Assembly: GCA_964430475.1 (NCBI GenBank)
Contig: CAYSEQ010000002.1
Span: forward strand, 1-64,000
From: CAYSEQ01 sp964430475
GTDB lineage: Bacteria > Patescibacteriota > Microgenomatia > UBA8517
Direction of reading: 5' to 3'
DNA length: 64,000 bases
The translations under genes and the position numbers were made by a program. Below the pieces are notes generated by a model. The model did no database searches. It saw only the letters and a program-made list of their open reading frames with translations, and was not told the origin of the DNA. This document shows, piece after piece, positions 53,873 to 63,202 of this stretch (its first letter is position 1; every line of letters starts with the position of its first letter).

Positions 53873-54307
53873 ATGAAATTTAATTTTTTGGCCAATGTAG
53901 CAACCTCGGATCTTGCATTTGAGGCCTTCGGAAAGGATTATAATGAGCTTTTTGGAAATGCAGCGCTAGCTTTAGAATCTGCACAAGTTGATTTGGCAAG
54001 TGTCAAACCTAATATTGTTAAAAAGATTAAGATTAAGGGTGGATCTTTAGAAGATCTACTTTTTTCTTTTCTTGAAGAATTGGTATTTCTTAAGGATTCC
54101 GAGCAAATGTTATTTAGTCAAGTAAGTTGCATAGTTGAGACGGATGACGCTAACTTCATTTTAAAAGCTAAACTTAGGGGTGAACGAATTAATCCCCAAA
54201 AACATAAATTAGGAGTTGATGTAAAAGCAGTAACTAAGCACTTATTTAAAATTGAAAAAAGACCTCTTAAAAAAGATCTTATGTGTAGGGTAGTCTTAGA
54301 TGTATGA
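53873..54307 (+). CDS. archease, RtcB activator
   Basis: 144 residues. In characterised systems archease lets RtcB complete multiple turnovers by helping guanylylation. The family start hTADl is changed to ATSDLAF with the metal-binding D13 kept; FGNAALALE, GVDVKAVTKHLFKIE and the end RVVLDV match. RtcB follows 85 bases away, which supports the call. The His to Ala change near the start is unusual for the family and worth noting. Confidence 0.85.
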   Translation: MKFNFLANVATSDLAFEAFGKDYNELFGNAALALESAQVDLASVKPNIVKKIKIKGGSLEDLLFSFLEELVFLKDSEQMLFSQVSCIVETDDANFILKAKLRGERINPQKHKLGVDVKAVTKHLFKIEKRPLKKDLMCRVVLDV

Positions 54308-54392
54308 GACTTCGTTGAAATTTTCTTCTTCAGAATTCTTCAAGCCCTGTCCTTTTGTTTAAAAAAAGAAGTGATAAAATAAAGCAAAAAAT

Positions 54393-55856
54393 ATGGAAGC
54401 AAAACTTTTTGAGAGATTCAAAAAGGTTGAAGAAGGAATTTGGGAATTACCTAAAACATACCGAAAGGGGATGAAAGTTCCAGTCAGGATTGTTGCGACG
54501 GAAAAAATTTTAAAAGAGTTAGACGATGGAGCGGTTGATCAGGCTGTCAATGTCGCACAATTACCAGGAATTGTTGGTGCTTCCTGGATGATGCCTGATG
54601 CGCATTGGGGATATGGTTTTCCTGTTGGGGGTGTGGCGGCATTTGATCTTGAAACTGGCATAATATCCCCAGGAGGAATTGGATTTGATATAAATTGCGG
54701 AATGAGATTGTTAATTACTAACCTCAGTGAAAAAGATATCAAACCCAAAATCTCCAAACTAATTGATCATCTTTTTTCTTCTATTCCCATTGGAGTCGGT
54801 GCTTCAGGGTCTATTAGACTTAATACTTCAGAGTTTAAGGAGGTGATGTTTAAAGGAGCTTCCTGGGCAATAGAAAAGGATTTGGGTTGGGATGAAGATA
54901 TTTTTGCCATTGAAGAGAATGGAGTCATTAGTGGGGCAGATCCGGATGCTATTTCGGAGAAGGCTACATTAAGAGGAATAAATCAGCTTGGGACATTGGG
55001 GAGTGGAAATCATTATCTTGAGGTTCAGAAAGTGGAAAGGGTTTTTGATTCAAAAAGAGCAAGCGAATGGGGTATAGAGTCTGAAGGTCAAGTTGCAGTA
55101 ATGATTCATTGTGGGAGTAGAGGTTTTGGACATCAGGTAGGGAGTGATTATCTAAGTTTGTTTGAAAAGGCGATGGAAAAGTACGGGATAAAAGTACCCG
55201 ATAGACAGCTGGCTTGCGCGCCAATTAACTCCCCTGAAGGCAAGCGCTACCTTTCAGCTATGGCATGTGCAGCGAATAATGCCTTTTGCAATCGCCAAAT
55301 AATTACCCACAAAGTCAGAGAAGTTTTTTCGTATATTTTTGGAGTGTCTCCAAGGAAACTGGGAATGAAGCTCGTATACGATGTAGCTCATAATATAGCA
55401 AAGAAAGAAAGTTATAAGGTTAGTGAGACTGGTTCAGAAATTAATTCCACAAAAGACAAAGAAATAAAAAATTTTGAGAAAGACTTAATGGTGCATCGAA
55501 AAGGGGCTACGCGTGCATTTCCTGATCAGCCTGTAATTATTGGCGGTTCAATGGAAACAGGGTCCTTTCTTTTGGTCGGGACATTGGATGCCGTAAAGAA
55601 GACTTTTGGATCAACCGCTCATGGGTCAGGTAGAACAATGAGCAGAACGAGGGCCAAAAAGATTATTGAGGGTAGGTCTTTACAGAAGAATATGCTTTCA
55701 AGGGGCATTTATGTGAAATCTGCATCGTTTTCCGGGCTTGCCGAAGAAGCAGGTATTGCTTATAAGGATATCTCAGAGGTAGTTAAGAGTGTTTCCCTAG
55801 CTAATATTTCCCAACCTGTAGTGTCTTTTAAGCCTTTAGGTAATATAAAAGGTTAA
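54393..55856 (+). CDS. rtcB: RNA ligase RtcB
   Basis: 487 residues, full length. It joins 2',3'-cyclic phosphate or 3'-phosphate RNA ends to 5'-OH ends using GTP and Mn. Metal and nucleotide residues are all visible: D99 and C102 (GFDINCG), H207 (GSGNHYLEV), H239 (MIHCGSRG), H333 (YDVAHNI) and the guanylylated H410 (TAHGSGRTMSR). Repair of tRNA or other RNA cut by nucleases is the likely role in this bacterium; no intron-containing tRNA is visible. The archease gene is its partner. Confidence 0.96.
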   Translation: MEAKLFERFKKVEEGIWELPKTYRKGMKVPVRIVATEKILKELDDGAVDQAVNVAQLPGIVGASWMMPDAHWGYGFPVGGVAAFDLETGIISPGGIGFDINCGMRLLITNLSEKDIKPKISKLIDHLFSSIPIGVGASGSIRLNTSEFKEVMFKGASWAIEKDLGWDEDIFAIEENGVISGADPDAISEKATLRGINQLGTLGSGNHYLEVQKVERVFDSKRASEWGIESEGQVAVMIHCGSRGFGHQVGSDYLSLFEKAMEKYGIKVPDRQLACAPINSPEGKRYLSAMACAANNAFCNRQIITHKVREVFSYIFGVSPRKLGMKLVYDVAHNIAKKESYKVSETGSEINSTKDKEIKNFEKDLMVHRKGATRAFPDQPVIIGGSMETGSFLLVGTLDAVKKTFGSTAHGSGRTMSRTRAKKIIEGRSLQKNMLSRGIYVKSASFSGLAEEAGIAYKDISEVVKSVSLANISQPVVSFKPLGNIKG

Positions 55857-55961
55857 TATTGAGTCTTTATCGGAAGTGTTATAAGATAATTACGCGATAA
55901 AATTGATCCGGTTTCACTATTCTATATAGTGTCAGGTCCATTTTAATCAGTTTATCAAAGG

Positions 55962-57041
55962 ATGAAAGCCATAATTCCAACAGGTGGAAGAGGCACAAGA
56001 ATGCAGCCTCTGACATTTTCCACAAACAAGCATTTTATTCCTGTTGCTAATAAACCCTTAATCTTTTATCCAATTGAAACCGTAGCAGAAGCCGGTATTA
56101 AAGATGTGGCAATAACTTATAATCCTGGTTGGCTTGATTTTGTCAAAAAATATTTAGGTGACGGAAGTAAATGGGGTTTAGAATTTACCTATATACTTCA
56201 AGAGGAGCCAATTGGTTTAGCCAATATTATTGAAGTTTGCGAGCAATATATCCAAAAGGATAGATTTTTACTACATCTAGGAGATAATATTTTCACAGAA
56301 GGGATAAAGGAATTAGTTGGATATTTTGAGAGAGAAAAACCTCAAGGTTTGGTCGCAAAAGTAATACATCCAGAAAATTTTCGTCTGGGTGTTCCTGTAT
56401 TTGATAAAAGAGGTAGGTTGAAAGATTATCTCGAAAAACCTAAAAATCCTCCGAATAAGTATGCTATTCCAGGAATTTATTTTTTTGATAGCGTGGTTTT
56501 TGGTTGTTTCAAAGGTAAGGATAGGATAAAACCTTCTGAAAGAGGAGAATACGAGATTGTTGAACCTTTTAAATGGCTTATAAAAAGAGGCTTTCGTGTT
56601 GATGTTGTTGAATATAAAGGGAAGTGGCTAGATCCTGGAAAATTTGATGATTGGATTGAATCTAATCAGTTTCTTTTAGACAAGAACACCTCTTTCCAAA
56701 TTAAAAGTAAAGTCGGAAAAGATAGCAAAATAGTTGGCCGAGTTAGTATAGGCTTGAGGTGTAAGATTAAAAATTCAGAAATAAGAGGCCCTGTGATTAT
56801 TGGAGATGATGTACTTATTATTGATTCTTATATTGGACCATACACCTCAATTGACGACGGATGTTTAATTGAAAAAAGTAGAGTTGAGAATAGTGTTTTG
56901 ATGCAGAATGTAAAAATTGTAAAAGTAAATCAGTCTTTAGATAATTGTCTTATTGGGACACAAAGCGAGATTAAGGAATCAGATGGTCATTCAAATTGCT
57001 TAGAGCTTTTTGTGGGAGAAAAAAGCATTATAAGACTATGA
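55962..57041 (+). CDS. rmlA: glucose-1-phosphate thymidylyltransferase, long form
   Basis: 359 residues. PTGGRGTRMQPLT is the nucleotidyltransferase loop; HLGDNIF carries the metal Asp; EKPKNPP and GKWLDPGKFDDWI follow. The last 110 residues are hexapeptide-like strands (left-handed beta helix), as in long RmlA homologues. First step of dTDP-L-rhamnose synthesis. The next gene's ATG overlaps its stop (ATGA). Confidence 0.9.
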   Translation: MKAIIPTGGRGTRMQPLTFSTNKHFIPVANKPLIFYPIETVAEAGIKDVAITYNPGWLDFVKKYLGDGSKWGLEFTYILQEEPIGLANIIEVCEQYIQKDRFLLHLGDNIFTEGIKELVGYFEREKPQGLVAKVIHPENFRLGVPVFDKRGRLKDYLEKPKNPPNKYAIPGIYFFDSVVFGCFKGKDRIKPSERGEYEIVEPFKWLIKRGFRVDVVEYKGKWLDPGKFDDWIESNQFLLDKNTSFQIKSKVGKDSKIVGRVSIGLRCKIKNSEIRGPVIIGDDVLIIDSYIGPYTSIDDGCLIEKSRVENSVLMQNVKIVKVNQSLDNCLIGTQSEIKESDGHSNCLELFVGEKSIIRL

Positions 57042-58045
57042 AACTTTTAGTGACCGGTGGAGCTGGTTTTATTGGCTCAAATTTTATTCGTTATTGGTTG
57101 CAAAACTACCCCAACGATAAGATCATAAATTTAGACAAACTTACCTACGCTGGTAATCTTTCTTCTACTAGGGATTTTTCTTCCAATAAAAATTATACCT
57201 TTGTGAAAGGGGACATTTGTGATCCTAAGATAGTTGGCGAGCTTATGGGTGGTGTGGACTATGTAGTTCATTTTGCTGCGGAAACTCATGTGGATAGATC
57301 TATATTCAACCCCTTTATTTTTGTGAAAACAAATGTTTTGGGGACACAGGTTCTTTTGGAAGCTGCCCTAAAAAATAGAGTGAAAAGATTTCATCATGTA
57401 TCTACTGATGAGGTTTTTGGTTCCCTTCCTCTGAAAGGAAAGGAAAAATTTAGTGAAAAAACTTCTTATAATCCCAGAAATCCCTATTCAGCAAGTAAAG
57501 CTGCTGCAGATTTTTTGGTAAGAAGCTATCACGAAACTTATGGTTTGAATGTGACAATCACTAACACTTCCAATAATTTTGGTCCTTACCAGGATCCAGA
57601 GAAATTTATTGCCCGATCAATAACCAATCTTATTGAGGGTGAGCCTATAAAGATATATGGTCAAGGCAAGAATATTCGCGACTGGCTTTATGTTGAAGAT
57701 CACTGTCGTGCTATTGACTTGGCTTTGAAGAAGGGCAGAGATGGAGAAACCTACCTTGTAGGCGGATTAACAAAGGATCTAACCAACCTGGATGTTGCTG
57801 AAAAGTTATTGAAGATTTTTGGTTATAATAAGTCCTATATTAAATTTGTTAAAGATAGATTAGGTCATGATCAGCGCTATTCCATCAACTGGAGAAAGAT
57901 AAAGAAAGAATTAGGATGGGAACCAAAGCATGATTTTGATATCTGGCTTAAGAAAACCGTTGATTGGTATAAGGAAAATGCTTGGTGGTGGAAACCGTTA
58001 AAAAGAAGAGCAGAGAAATTTTACCAAATTACTGGGCAAAATTAA
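57038..58045 (+). CDS. rmlB: dTDP-glucose 4,6-dehydratase
   Basis: 335 residues from ATG 57038 (MKLLVTGGAGFIGSN). NAD-binding GGAGFIG, the HFAAETHVDRSI signature, STDEVFG with the catalytic Asp-Glu, and YSASKAA with Y and K. An upstream in-frame start at 56996 would lie inside rmlA and is not needed. Second step of the pathway. Confidence 0.95.
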   Translation: MKLLVTGGAGFIGSNFIRYWLQNYPNDKIINLDKLTYAGNLSSTRDFSSNKNYTFVKGDICDPKIVGELMGGVDYVVHFAAETHVDRSIFNPFIFVKTNVLGTQVLLEAALKNRVKRFHHVSTDEVFGSLPLKGKEKFSEKTSYNPRNPYSASKAAADFLVRSYHETYGLNVTITNTSNNFGPYQDPEKFIARSITNLIEGEPIKIYGQGKNIRDWLYVEDHCRAIDLALKKGRDGETYLVGGLTKDLTNLDVAEKLLKIFGYNKSYIKFVKDRLGHDQRYSINWRKIKKELGWEPKHDFDIWLKKTVDWYKENAWWWKPLKRRAEKFYQITGQN

Positions 58046-58599
58046 TGCATAGAAATAAATCTTCTTATATAGTTGAAACCTCTATACCTGGTCTTTTGGT
58101 TATCAAAAAGCCTACTTTTAATGATAAAAGAGGTTTTTTTAGAGAAGTGTTTCGTTTAAAGGAGTTAGCGGAGTGTGGTGTTGAGTTTAAACCCGTTCAG
58201 ATGAACCATTCATTTTCTCAGCCTAGAGTGATAAGAGGACTTCATGCCGAAAATTGGAATAAACTAGTTTATCCAATAAGTGGAAAAATGTTTGCTGCAG
58301 TTGTAGATATTAGACCTGAGAAAAAAAGTTTTGCCAAGGTTGAGACATTCATTTTTGACGAAAGAGATCCATTTGGGCTATTTATTAGCAAGGGTTTGGC
58401 AAATTCAATATGTGTAATCGGTGATGTAGGGGTTCATTACATTTATCTTGTAGACGCCTATTATGATGGTAAAGATACGAGGGCTATTTCGTGGGATGAT
58501 CCAGATTTGTCTATTGATTGGCCTGTTAAAAATCCAATATTATCAGATAGGGACAAGAATAATCCGAGGTTAAGGGACATCTTTCCTGAAAAATTTTAA
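58045..58599 (+). CDS. rmlC: dTDP-4-dehydrorhamnose 3,5-epimerase-like protein
   Basis: 184 residues from ATG 58045, which overlaps the rmlB stop (TAATG). RmlC cupin: GLLVIKKPTFNDKRGFFREVF, NHSFSQPRVIRGLHAE (catalytic His), and GVHYIYLVDAYYDG. The conserved second-strand 'LRGLHYQ' reads IRGLHAEN and the catalytic Tyr of the C-terminal strand is present as YIYLVDAYY. A divergent but recognisable member. Third step of rhamnose synthesis. Confidence 0.87.
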   Translation: MHRNKSSYIVETSIPGLLVIKKPTFNDKRGFFREVFRLKELAECGVEFKPVQMNHSFSQPRVIRGLHAENWNKLVYPISGKMFAAVVDIRPEKKSFAKVETFIFDERDPFGLFISKGLANSICVIGDVGVHYIYLVDAYYDGKDTRAISWDDPDLSIDWPVKNPILSDRDKNNPRLRDIFPEKF

Positions 58600-58604
58600 A
58601 AAGT

Positions 58605-59516
58605 ATGAGAGGTCTAACATTGGTAATTGGTTCAGAGGGTTTGGTGGGATCGCGATTTGTGGAAATATCTGAAAATAGAAGCGCATTTATACTTCCAAGA
58701 CAGGTGGAACTAGATATAACAAAATTCTCAGAAATTAAGGCTGTGATCTCTTCATATAATTTTACAAGTGTGGTGAATTTTGCCGCTTTTACAGATGTTT
58801 CTAAAGCAGAGGAACAAAGGGGAGATAAAAATGCCGAATGTTGGCAAGTAAATGTTGAGGGTGTGAAAAACTTGGTTGAGGCAGTAAAGCCTTATAAAAC
58901 ACGGATCCATTTTATTCAAATTTCAACCGACATGGTATTTCCCGGAACGAAGGACGATCCAGGACCTTATCTTGAGAATCATCCTCTGGATCATGATCTA
59001 AGTCAACTTTCATGGTACGGTTATACCAAGGCGGAAGCCGAGAAAATAATTCGGAATGAATTGGGTTTATTTTCGACAGTGGTAAGAATTAGCTATCCTG
59101 TCAGAGCAAGGTTTGATGCAAAACTTGACTATATTCGAAAGATTCTAAATCTATTTGATGAAGGGAAACTCTACCCTATGTTTTCTGATCAGCAGATTTC
59201 TATTAGCTTTATAGATGAAGTGTGCAAAGCTTTGGATATTATTATTTCACAGAATCATAGAGGCACTTTTCATGTTAGTTCAAGAGATACAACCACACCC
59301 TATGAATTAGCATCTTATGTTTTAGAAAAATTAAGAGGAGTAAAAGAAGTTGTTATGCCAACCACACTCGATCAATTTTTGCTTCAGGGGAATAACCCTC
59401 TACGTTATCCCAAATATGGTGGTTTGAGTGTTTCTATTACACAGCATAAATTAGGGGTAACCTTCAGCTCTTGGAGAGAAATAGTGGATAAAATAATTAC
59501 TCAAGGTCTAAACTAA
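58605..59516 (+). CDS. rmlD: dTDP-4-dehydrorhamnose reductase
   Basis: 303 residues. A GSEGLVGSRF nucleotide loop, NFAAFTDVSKAEE, STDMVFPG and the catalytic YGYTKAEAE are present. It reduces the 4-keto group with NAD(P)H to give dTDP-L-rhamnose. It starts 5 bases after rmlC; the operon rmlABCD ends here, and glycosyltransferase genes that could use the sugar follow. Confidence 0.9.
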   Translation: MRGLTLVIGSEGLVGSRFVEISENRSAFILPRQVELDITKFSEIKAVISSYNFTSVVNFAAFTDVSKAEEQRGDKNAECWQVNVEGVKNLVEAVKPYKTRIHFIQISTDMVFPGTKDDPGPYLENHPLDHDLSQLSWYGYTKAEAEKIIRNELGLFSTVVRISYPVRARFDAKLDYIRKILNLFDEGKLYPMFSDQQISISFIDEVCKALDIIISQNHRGTFHVSSRDTTTPYELASYVLEKLRGVKEVVMPTTLDQFLLQGNNPLRYPKYGGLSVSITQHKLGVTFSSWREIVDKIITQGLN

Positions 59517-59664
59517 TCCCCTGAGCTTGATATTGAATTGATCCTTTTGTAAAATACTTTAACCTAGATTAAATTTCACTGCCTCATAAGTTTTAAGATT
59601 TCTCACAAATTTTAATAAAAAATCTTATTTAGTTGATCTTTTCTGCATTATCTAAATTCTAAAG

Positions 59665-62600
59665 ATGAGTGATTTGGAAATAATTGTACCTATTAGTGAG
59701 GAGGTTAGTATTAGTAAAATTGAAGAATTTTACCAGAGATTAGATTTTTCTTTGGTATCCGCTGGAATAGATTACAAAGTAATTTTTGTAGACATTTCAT
59801 CTAAAGATTCCGTGAAAGATATTGTTCGTCACCTCACTAATAGTCACTTAAGTTTTCCTTATGAGTTTAATTTAGGAAAGAATAATCTAATTTATCACGC
59901 AAGTTTACATAAGAAGAAAGCAAATTCTAGAAATGGCAAGATAGAACTTTTTTTAAACAAAGTAAAAGAGAATGGGGTGTCTCAAATATTAGAAGCATTT
60001 AAGTCAACAACTTCCCCATATCTTGCCTTGATTGACAGCAATTCTCAGTACCCTCTAGAGGCTATAGCTAAAATGTATTCGCTTCTTAAAGATTATGATG
60101 TAGTTGTTCCTAAAGTTAAAAAATATACTACACCTACATTTCAGCCAAAATTTACTACTAAATTATATCGCTTTTTTAAGGCAAAGGTGTTTAAAAAGTC
60201 GGATATGGATATTCAGTTCGATCTTGGACTTTTCAGAAGAGACCTTGTCGAAATTCTGTATGAGGTTGGAATAGAAGAACAACATAATTTGGGCTTAGCC
60301 CTACTTCTTACAGCCCAAAAAGTTGGTATGAAAATAGGTTCGGTAGATGAAGAGTTTCAGGGAAGAAAGGAAAATACTTCGATTTTAAATTTTCTCAAGT
60401 CATCTCTAAAATCAAGGTCTGAAAATACAAACTCCATTGTCAATCCTACATATCAAAAATTTAATAAAAATGGCAAAGTTTTTTACAAAGGTAAAGAATT
60501 TATCACTTACACCGATCTGCCTTTTGGTCTTTCAGCTATAAAAGTATTAACCCTATGGCAAAAAATTTTTTTACTTAGTTTTATTTATTTTTTGCTTTTT
60601 GGGTTTTTTTTAAACATCTCTTATACTTTAGTTTTAATTTTTGCATTTTTTACGATTTTATATTTTTCAGATTTGGTATTTACAATTTTTATTCTTTATA
60701 AAAGTGTGTCTTCTTCACCTGAGATTAGGTTTAAAAAAATAGAGCTTCAGAATCTTGAGGAAAAAAATCTACCTATTTATAGCGTTATCTGCCCATTGTA
60801 CAAAGAGGTAGAAGTTTTACCAGATTTCATTGGTGCCATAAGCAAGATAGATTGGCCAAAGGATAAGCTTGATGTAATTTTGATTTTAGAAGAAGATGAC
60901 TATGAAACAAGAACCGCACTTAAGGATTTTAGCCTTCCTGAGTATTTTAGAATTTTAGTTGTTCCAGATTCGCTACCCAAGACAAAGCCAAAGGCTTGCA
61001 ACTTTGGCCTTATGCATGCAAGGGGAGAATATTTAGTAATTTACGATGCAGAAGATAGACCCGAGCCGCTTCAATTGAAAAAAGCTTATTTAGCATTTCA
61101 AAGGGTTGGGCAGGATGTGGTTTGCCTTCAATCAAAACTAAATTATTATAATTCAGATCAAAATTTACTTACTAAACTTTTTACAGCGGAGTATTCGTTG
61201 TGGTTTGATTTAATTCTTCCAGGTTTACAGTCAATAAATACTATTATTCCGCTTGGAGGTACAAGCAACCACTTTAGGGTAGATGCATTGTGTAAATTAA
61301 GAGGTTGGGATCCTTTCAATGTTACCGAAGATTGCGATTTGGGTGTCAGAATTTTTAAAAGTGGTTATAAAACTGCCATTATTGATTCCACAACATTTGA
61401 GGAAGCAAATAGTAATGTCAAAAGTTGGATCAGGCAGCGCTCACGCTGGATTAAAGGTTATATTCAAACCTATCTGGTGCACACTAGGAACCCGTTGGAT
61501 TTTGTTAGGAAACACAAATTTCATGCGTTACTTTTTCACTTGATTATCGGTGCTAGGACGGTTTTTGTCATTCTAAATCCGATTCTTTGGATTCAAACCT
61601 TATCTTACTTTCTTTTCCATGATATTTTTGGTCCAATTATTGAATCTTTCTATCCTGCACCCATTTATTATTTTGCTGTAGTTTGTCTAGTGTTTGGGAA
61701 TTTTTTATACCTTTACAACTTCATGATTGGTTGCGCAAAAAGAAGGTATTGGTACTTGGTAAAGTATATGTTTTTTACACCATTTTATTGGTTAATGTCC
61801 AGCATCTCAGCTTTGATCGCCTTTTATCAATTAGTTAAAAAACCTTACTTTTGGGAAAAAACTCAACACGGTTTACATTTAGGTATTCTTGATAGGCAAA
61901 TCTTTAGTCCATTTACAGAGCTTACTCCTAAAAGTAACATTCTTAATCCTTTTAGATTCCTTAAGTTTATTTTCATAGTTGCAAAGAAAAATTTTTTAGA
62001 TTTTGCCTATTTGTTCGATGATCTTAAGATTTCTTATTATCTTAAGGAAGGTAGGATCAAGATTTTGATATTTAACTGGCGGGACATTAAACATAAATGG
62101 TCAGGAGGGGCGGAGGTATATGTTCATAACTTAGCCAAAGAGTGGGTTAAAAGGGGTCACAAAGTAACTATTTTTTGCGGTTGGGATGGTGAGGGTAGAA
62201 GGGACGAGATTATTGATGGCGTAAAGGTTATAAGACGAGGTGGTTTTTACACTGTTTATCTTTTTGCTTTTTTGTATTATATTTTCAAATTTAGGGGAAT
62301 TTTTGATGTTGTTATAGATAGCGAGAATGGCATTCCATTTTTCTCTCCCCTTTTTGTTAGGATACCTAGTATTTTATTAATCTATCATGTACATCAGGAA
62401 ATTTTTAGAAAGTATCTCCCTTTTCCGTTGGCTAATTTGGCAAGTTTTCTAGAATCAAGATTAGTTCCTCTTGTCTATAAAAAATCTTCTGTGGTAACCA
62501 TATCGCAGTCTTCGAAAAACGAAATTGTTCAGCGAGGTTGGATTGACGAGGAGAGAATCAGCATAATATACCCCGGTACTGATAAAAAACTTTTTGTACA

Positions 62601-63201
62601 GTCTCCTAAAACGGAGTATCCTTCTTTTATATATTTAGGCAGGCTTAAACCATGGAAGCGCGTAGATGTTGCAATTAAGGCTTTTTCTTTAATTTCTAAA
62701 AAATTTCCTGAAGCAAGATTTACTGTTGCAGGTTTTGGAGAAAGTTTGCCAAGTTTAGTAAAGCTTGTCAGAGATTTGGGTCTAAAAGATCAAGTTGATT
62801 TTATAGGTGAGGCTCCAGAGGATAAAAAAGCCTTGCTTTTTTCTAAAGCTTGGGCTGCGATTCAACCGTCGTTATTTGAAGGATTTGGTATTACCGTGAT
62901 TGAAGCAAATGCTTCTGGTACATGCGTTATCGCATCGGATACTTCCGGACTGCGGGATTCAGTTGTAAATGCTAAGACAGGGATCCTTGTCCCAGTAGAT
63001 GATATTGAAAAGCTAAGCCAGGCTATGGAAAGGATTATCGTTGATTCTCAATTACGTGAGAGTCTATCAAATGCAGCGAGAATCTGGGCAAAAAATTTTG
63101 ATTGGGAAGTTTCTGCAAAGAAGTTTGAGGAGATTATAAAGAAAGTGGTCTTTATAAGTCAGGTTCTACCTGAGTATAGCTTTATCGGCATCCGTGTCTA
63201 A
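59665..63201 (+). CDS. three-module glycosyltransferase fusion protein
   Basis: 1178 residues. Module 1 (about 1-235) is a GT2-like domain with DSNSQYPLEAI as its acceptor-site Asp region, less conserved than the next. Membrane helices follow near 292-345. Module 2 (about 370-620) is a clear GT2 with CPLYKEVEV, DAEDRPEP, TEDCDLGVRI and QRSRWIKGY, the QxxRW motif of processive enzymes, followed by several helices (about 640-760). Module 3 (about 797-1165) is a GT4 with WSGGAEVYVHNLAKEW, YLGRLKPWKRVDVAI and EGFGITVIEAN. Three transferases in one membrane protein would allow stepwise assembly of a glycan. dTDP-rhamnose from the genes upstream is a possible donor. Confidence 0.9.
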   Translation: MSDLEIIVPISEEVSISKIEEFYQRLDFSLVSAGIDYKVIFVDISSKDSVKDIVRHLTNSHLSFPYEFNLGKNNLIYHASLHKKKANSRNGKIELFLNKVKENGVSQILEAFKSTTSPYLALIDSNSQYPLEAIAKMYSLLKDYDVVVPKVKKYTTPTFQPKFTTKLYRFFKAKVFKKSDMDIQFDLGLFRRDLVEILYEVGIEEQHNLGLALLLTAQKVGMKIGSVDEEFQGRKENTSILNFLKSSLKSRSENTNSIVNPTYQKFNKNGKVFYKGKEFITYTDLPFGLSAIKVLTLWQKIFLLSFIYFLLFGFFLNISYTLVLIFAFFTILYFSDLVFTIFILYKSVSSSPEIRFKKIELQNLEEKNLPIYSVICPLYKEVEVLPDFIGAISKIDWPKDKLDVILILEEDDYETRTALKDFSLPEYFRILVVPDSLPKTKPKACNFGLMHARGEYLVIYDAEDRPEPLQLKKAYLAFQRVGQDVVCLQSKLNYYNSDQNLLTKLFTAEYSLWFDLILPGLQSINTIIPLGGTSNHFRVDALCKLRGWDPFNVTEDCDLGVRIFKSGYKTAIIDSTTFEEANSNVKSWIRQRSRWIKGYIQTYLVHTRNPLDFVRKHKFHALLFHLIIGARTVFVILNPILWIQTLSYFLFHDIFGPIIESFYPAPIYYFAVVCLVFGNFLYLYNFMIGCAKRRYWYLVKYMFFTPFYWLMSSISALIAFYQLVKKPYFWEKTQHGLHLGILDRQIFSPFTELTPKSNILNPFRFLKFIFIVAKKNFLDFAYLFDDLKISYYLKEGRIKILIFNWRDIKHKWSGGAEVYVHNLAKEWVKRGHKVTIFCGWDGEGRRDEIIDGVKVIRRGGFYTVYLFAFLYYIFKFRGIFDVVIDSENGIPFFSPLFVRIPSILLIYHVHQEIFRKYLPFPLANLASFLESRLVPLVYKKSSVVTISQSSKNEIVQRGWIDEERISIIYPGTDKKLFVQSPKTEYPSFIYLGRLKPWKRVDVAIKAFSLISKKFPEARFTVAGFGESLPSLVKLVRDLGLKDQVDFIGEAPEDKKALLFSKAWAAIQPSLFEGFGITVIEANASGTCVIASDTSGLRDSVVNAKTGILVPVDDIEKLSQAMERIIVDSQLRESLSNAARIWAKNFDWEVSAKKFEEIIKKVVFISQVLPEYSFIGIRV

Positions 63202-63202
63202 A

